Shown: positions 63,243-64,000 of the stretch, piece after piece
How positions within the stretch are numbered: the first letter of the stretch is position 1
Layout of the letters: every line of letters starts with the position of its first letter
NCBI GenBank assembly: GCA_030526715.1
Contig: JAUNCG010000003.1
Coordinates: forward strand, 16,947 to 80,946
Source of the DNA: Eubacteriales bacterium
Lineage (GTDB): Bacteria; Bacillota; Clostridia; Lachnospirales; Lachnospiraceae
Direction of reading: 5' to 3'
DNA: 64,000 bases
The notes under the pieces: model-generated
What the model was told of the DNA's origin: nothing
Database searches by the model: none
Seen by the model: the letters and a program-made list of their open reading frames with translations, nothing else
Translations under genes and position numbers: made by a program

Positions 63243-63800
63243 TTGGATGATAAAGACATCATAGAGTTATTTCTATCTCGAGATGAAATTGCAATTCATG
63301 AATTAAGTGGAAAGTATGGTTCATTTTGCCATAGAATTGCTTGGAATATTTTAAGAAACCACGAGGATTCGGATGAATGTGTAAATGATGCTTGGATGGC
63401 AGTTTGGACAAGTATCCCACCGCATGAACCGAATTCATTGGCCGGATTCAGTGGAAAGATAGTGCGTCGTATATCAATCGATAGATTGCGGAAAAGATGT
63501 GCACTTAAGCGTCCTGATACTGCTTTTATAAATATAGAAGAAGAACTTCGATTTATGGAAGAATTTACCGTAAAATCTGTCGAGACAGAATACTTAGAGA
63601 AAGAAACATTACATTCGATAGAAAAATTTTTGCAGCAACAGCCAGAGTTTGATCGAGTTATTTTTATACGCAGATACTGGTATTTCGATTCATTACAGGA
63701 AATTGCAAATGTATCGGGGAAAAGTGTTGGCAGCATAAAAATTAAATTACACCGTATTCGAGCAAAGCTGAGCAAGTATATGGAAGAATTGGAAGAGTAA
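63243..63800 (+). CDS. ECF RNA polymerase sigma factor
   Basis: 185 residues with a TTG start at 63243, eight bases after AGGAGG. Region 2 (YGSFCHRIAWNILRNHEDSDECVNDAW in blocks) and region 4 (FIRRYWYFDSLQEIANVSGKSVGSIKIKLHRIRAKL in blocks) are present with the linker of an ECF factor. Followed 18 bases later by a membrane-anchored partner typical of DUF4179 anti-sigma proteins. Whether it is cargo of the mobile element depends on the element's right end, which lies outside the window. Confidence 0.9.
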   Translation: MDDKDIIELFLSRDEIAIHELSGKYGSFCHRIAWNILRNHEDSDECVNDAWMAVWTSIPPHEPNSLAGFSGKIVRRISIDRLRKRCALKRPDTAFINIEEELRFMEEFTVKSVETEYLEKETLHSIEKFLQQQPEFDRVIFIRRYWYFDSLQEIANVSGKSVGSIKIKLHRIRAKLSKYMEELEE

Positions 63801-63818
63801 AGTGTGGAGGTGATAGGT

Positions 63819-64000
63819 ATGAGCAAAAAAGATATTGTACCAATAGAACTTTTAAATGATCTGGATGATCAACTGATCGTACAAACAGATATTGTATGGG
63901 AAAACATGAAAATGGCTTCGAAGAAAAAAAAGACGTTTTGGAAAAACTCTATGGTGAAAGCAGCCTGCATACTTTTGGTTATTATGTCTGTCAGTATGAT
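63819..64000 (+). CDS. Anti-sigma factor, DUF4179-like, 5' part only
   Basis: ATG 63819 follows GGAGGTGA. The visible 60 codons encode a cytoplasmic start (IVPIELLNDLDDQLIVQTDI), a basic stretch with KKKKTFWKNS and the beginning of a membrane helix (ACILLVIMSVSM). This layout is typical of anti-sigma proteins encoded after ECF sigma genes in Bacillota. The frame runs off the right edge. Confidence 0.72.
   Translation, partial: MSKKDIVPIELLNDLDDQLIVQTDIVWENMKMASKKKKTFWKNSMVKAACILLVIMSVSM

Overview
The window reads as chromosomal DNA of an anaerobic Bacillota, most likely a Clostridia member of the Lachnospiraceae type. The basis is inference from gene content and style: strong AGGAGG ribosome-binding sites, TTGACA/TATAAT promoters, cellobiose phosphorylase, a short eukaryote/archaeal-type ProRS, an eight-subunit F-type ATP synthase operon, indolepyruvate:ferredoxin oxidoreductase, an iron-sulfur aldo/keto reductase and a MobV-type mobile element. 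I saw no rRNA, tRNA or CRISPR array.

Layout. 1-2.3 kb: a cellobiose phosphorylase cut by the window edge, divergent from a LacI-type regulator. 2.5-8.8 kb: proS, then a complete branched-chain amino acid ABC transporter (livJHMGF). 8.9-12.8 kb: a cytidylate-kinase-like protein and nucleoside salvage (deoB, cdd, pdp). 12.9-25.8 kb: a two-armed rare-sugar locus around a DeoR regulator. The leftward arm carries two tandem unusual DhaK paralogues, dhaL, a class II aldolase and a ribokinase. The rightward arm carries deoR, a sugar ABC transporter, deoC, a canonical dhaK, a divergent dhaL and a second ribokinase. 26-34 kb: a NUDIX hydrolase and the ATP synthase operon atpZ-I-B-E-F-H-A-G-D-C, whose c subunit has a two-carboxylate Na+-type site. 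34.1-36.3 kb: an AgrA-like response regulator with a degenerate AgrC-like partner. 36.4-39.2 kb: queT under a preQ1-I-like riboswitch, a GNAT acetyltransferase and glycerate 2-kinase. 39.2-40.1 kb: a decaying stretch with gene fragments. 40.2-47.5 kb: an aryl/2-oxo-acid cluster (acyl-CoA synthetase, Na+/solute symporter, iorAB, paaK, ACT protein). 47.6-58 kb: a diguanylate cyclase, a MerR/ABC exporter operon, alcohol dehydrogenase, Fe-S aldo/keto reductase, Gfo/Idh/MocA oxidoreductase, a GH120-type beta-xylosidase and an FKBP/SlyD-like isomerase. 58.0-64 kb: a GMP synthase lacking the glutaminase domain, with an integrative mobilizable element at its 3' end (tyrosine integrase, XRE regulator, small ORFs, MobV oriT and relaxase, ECF sigma/anti-sigma pair running off the window).

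How the genes work together. Pdp, Cdd and DeoB turn pyrimidine nucleosides into pentose 5-phosphates, and DeoC in the neighbouring sugar locus can split deoxyribose 5-phosphate. The sugar locus appears built to import an unidentified sugar or polyol, phosphorylate it with ribokinase- and DhaK/DhaL-type kinases, and cleave it with two different aldolases. IorAB and PaaK link aryl-pyruvates, aryl-acetyl-CoAs and free aryl-acetates, which gives energy and reduced ferredoxin. If the ATP synthase is Na+-coupled as its c subunit suggests, this fits the Na+/solute symporter in the same window.

The most unusual items are the two full-length DhaK paralogues that lack both substrate-binding histidines, the degenerate sensor kinase beside an intact LytTR regulator, the glutaminase-less GMP synthase beside an element's integration site, and the recognisable MobV origin of transfer.
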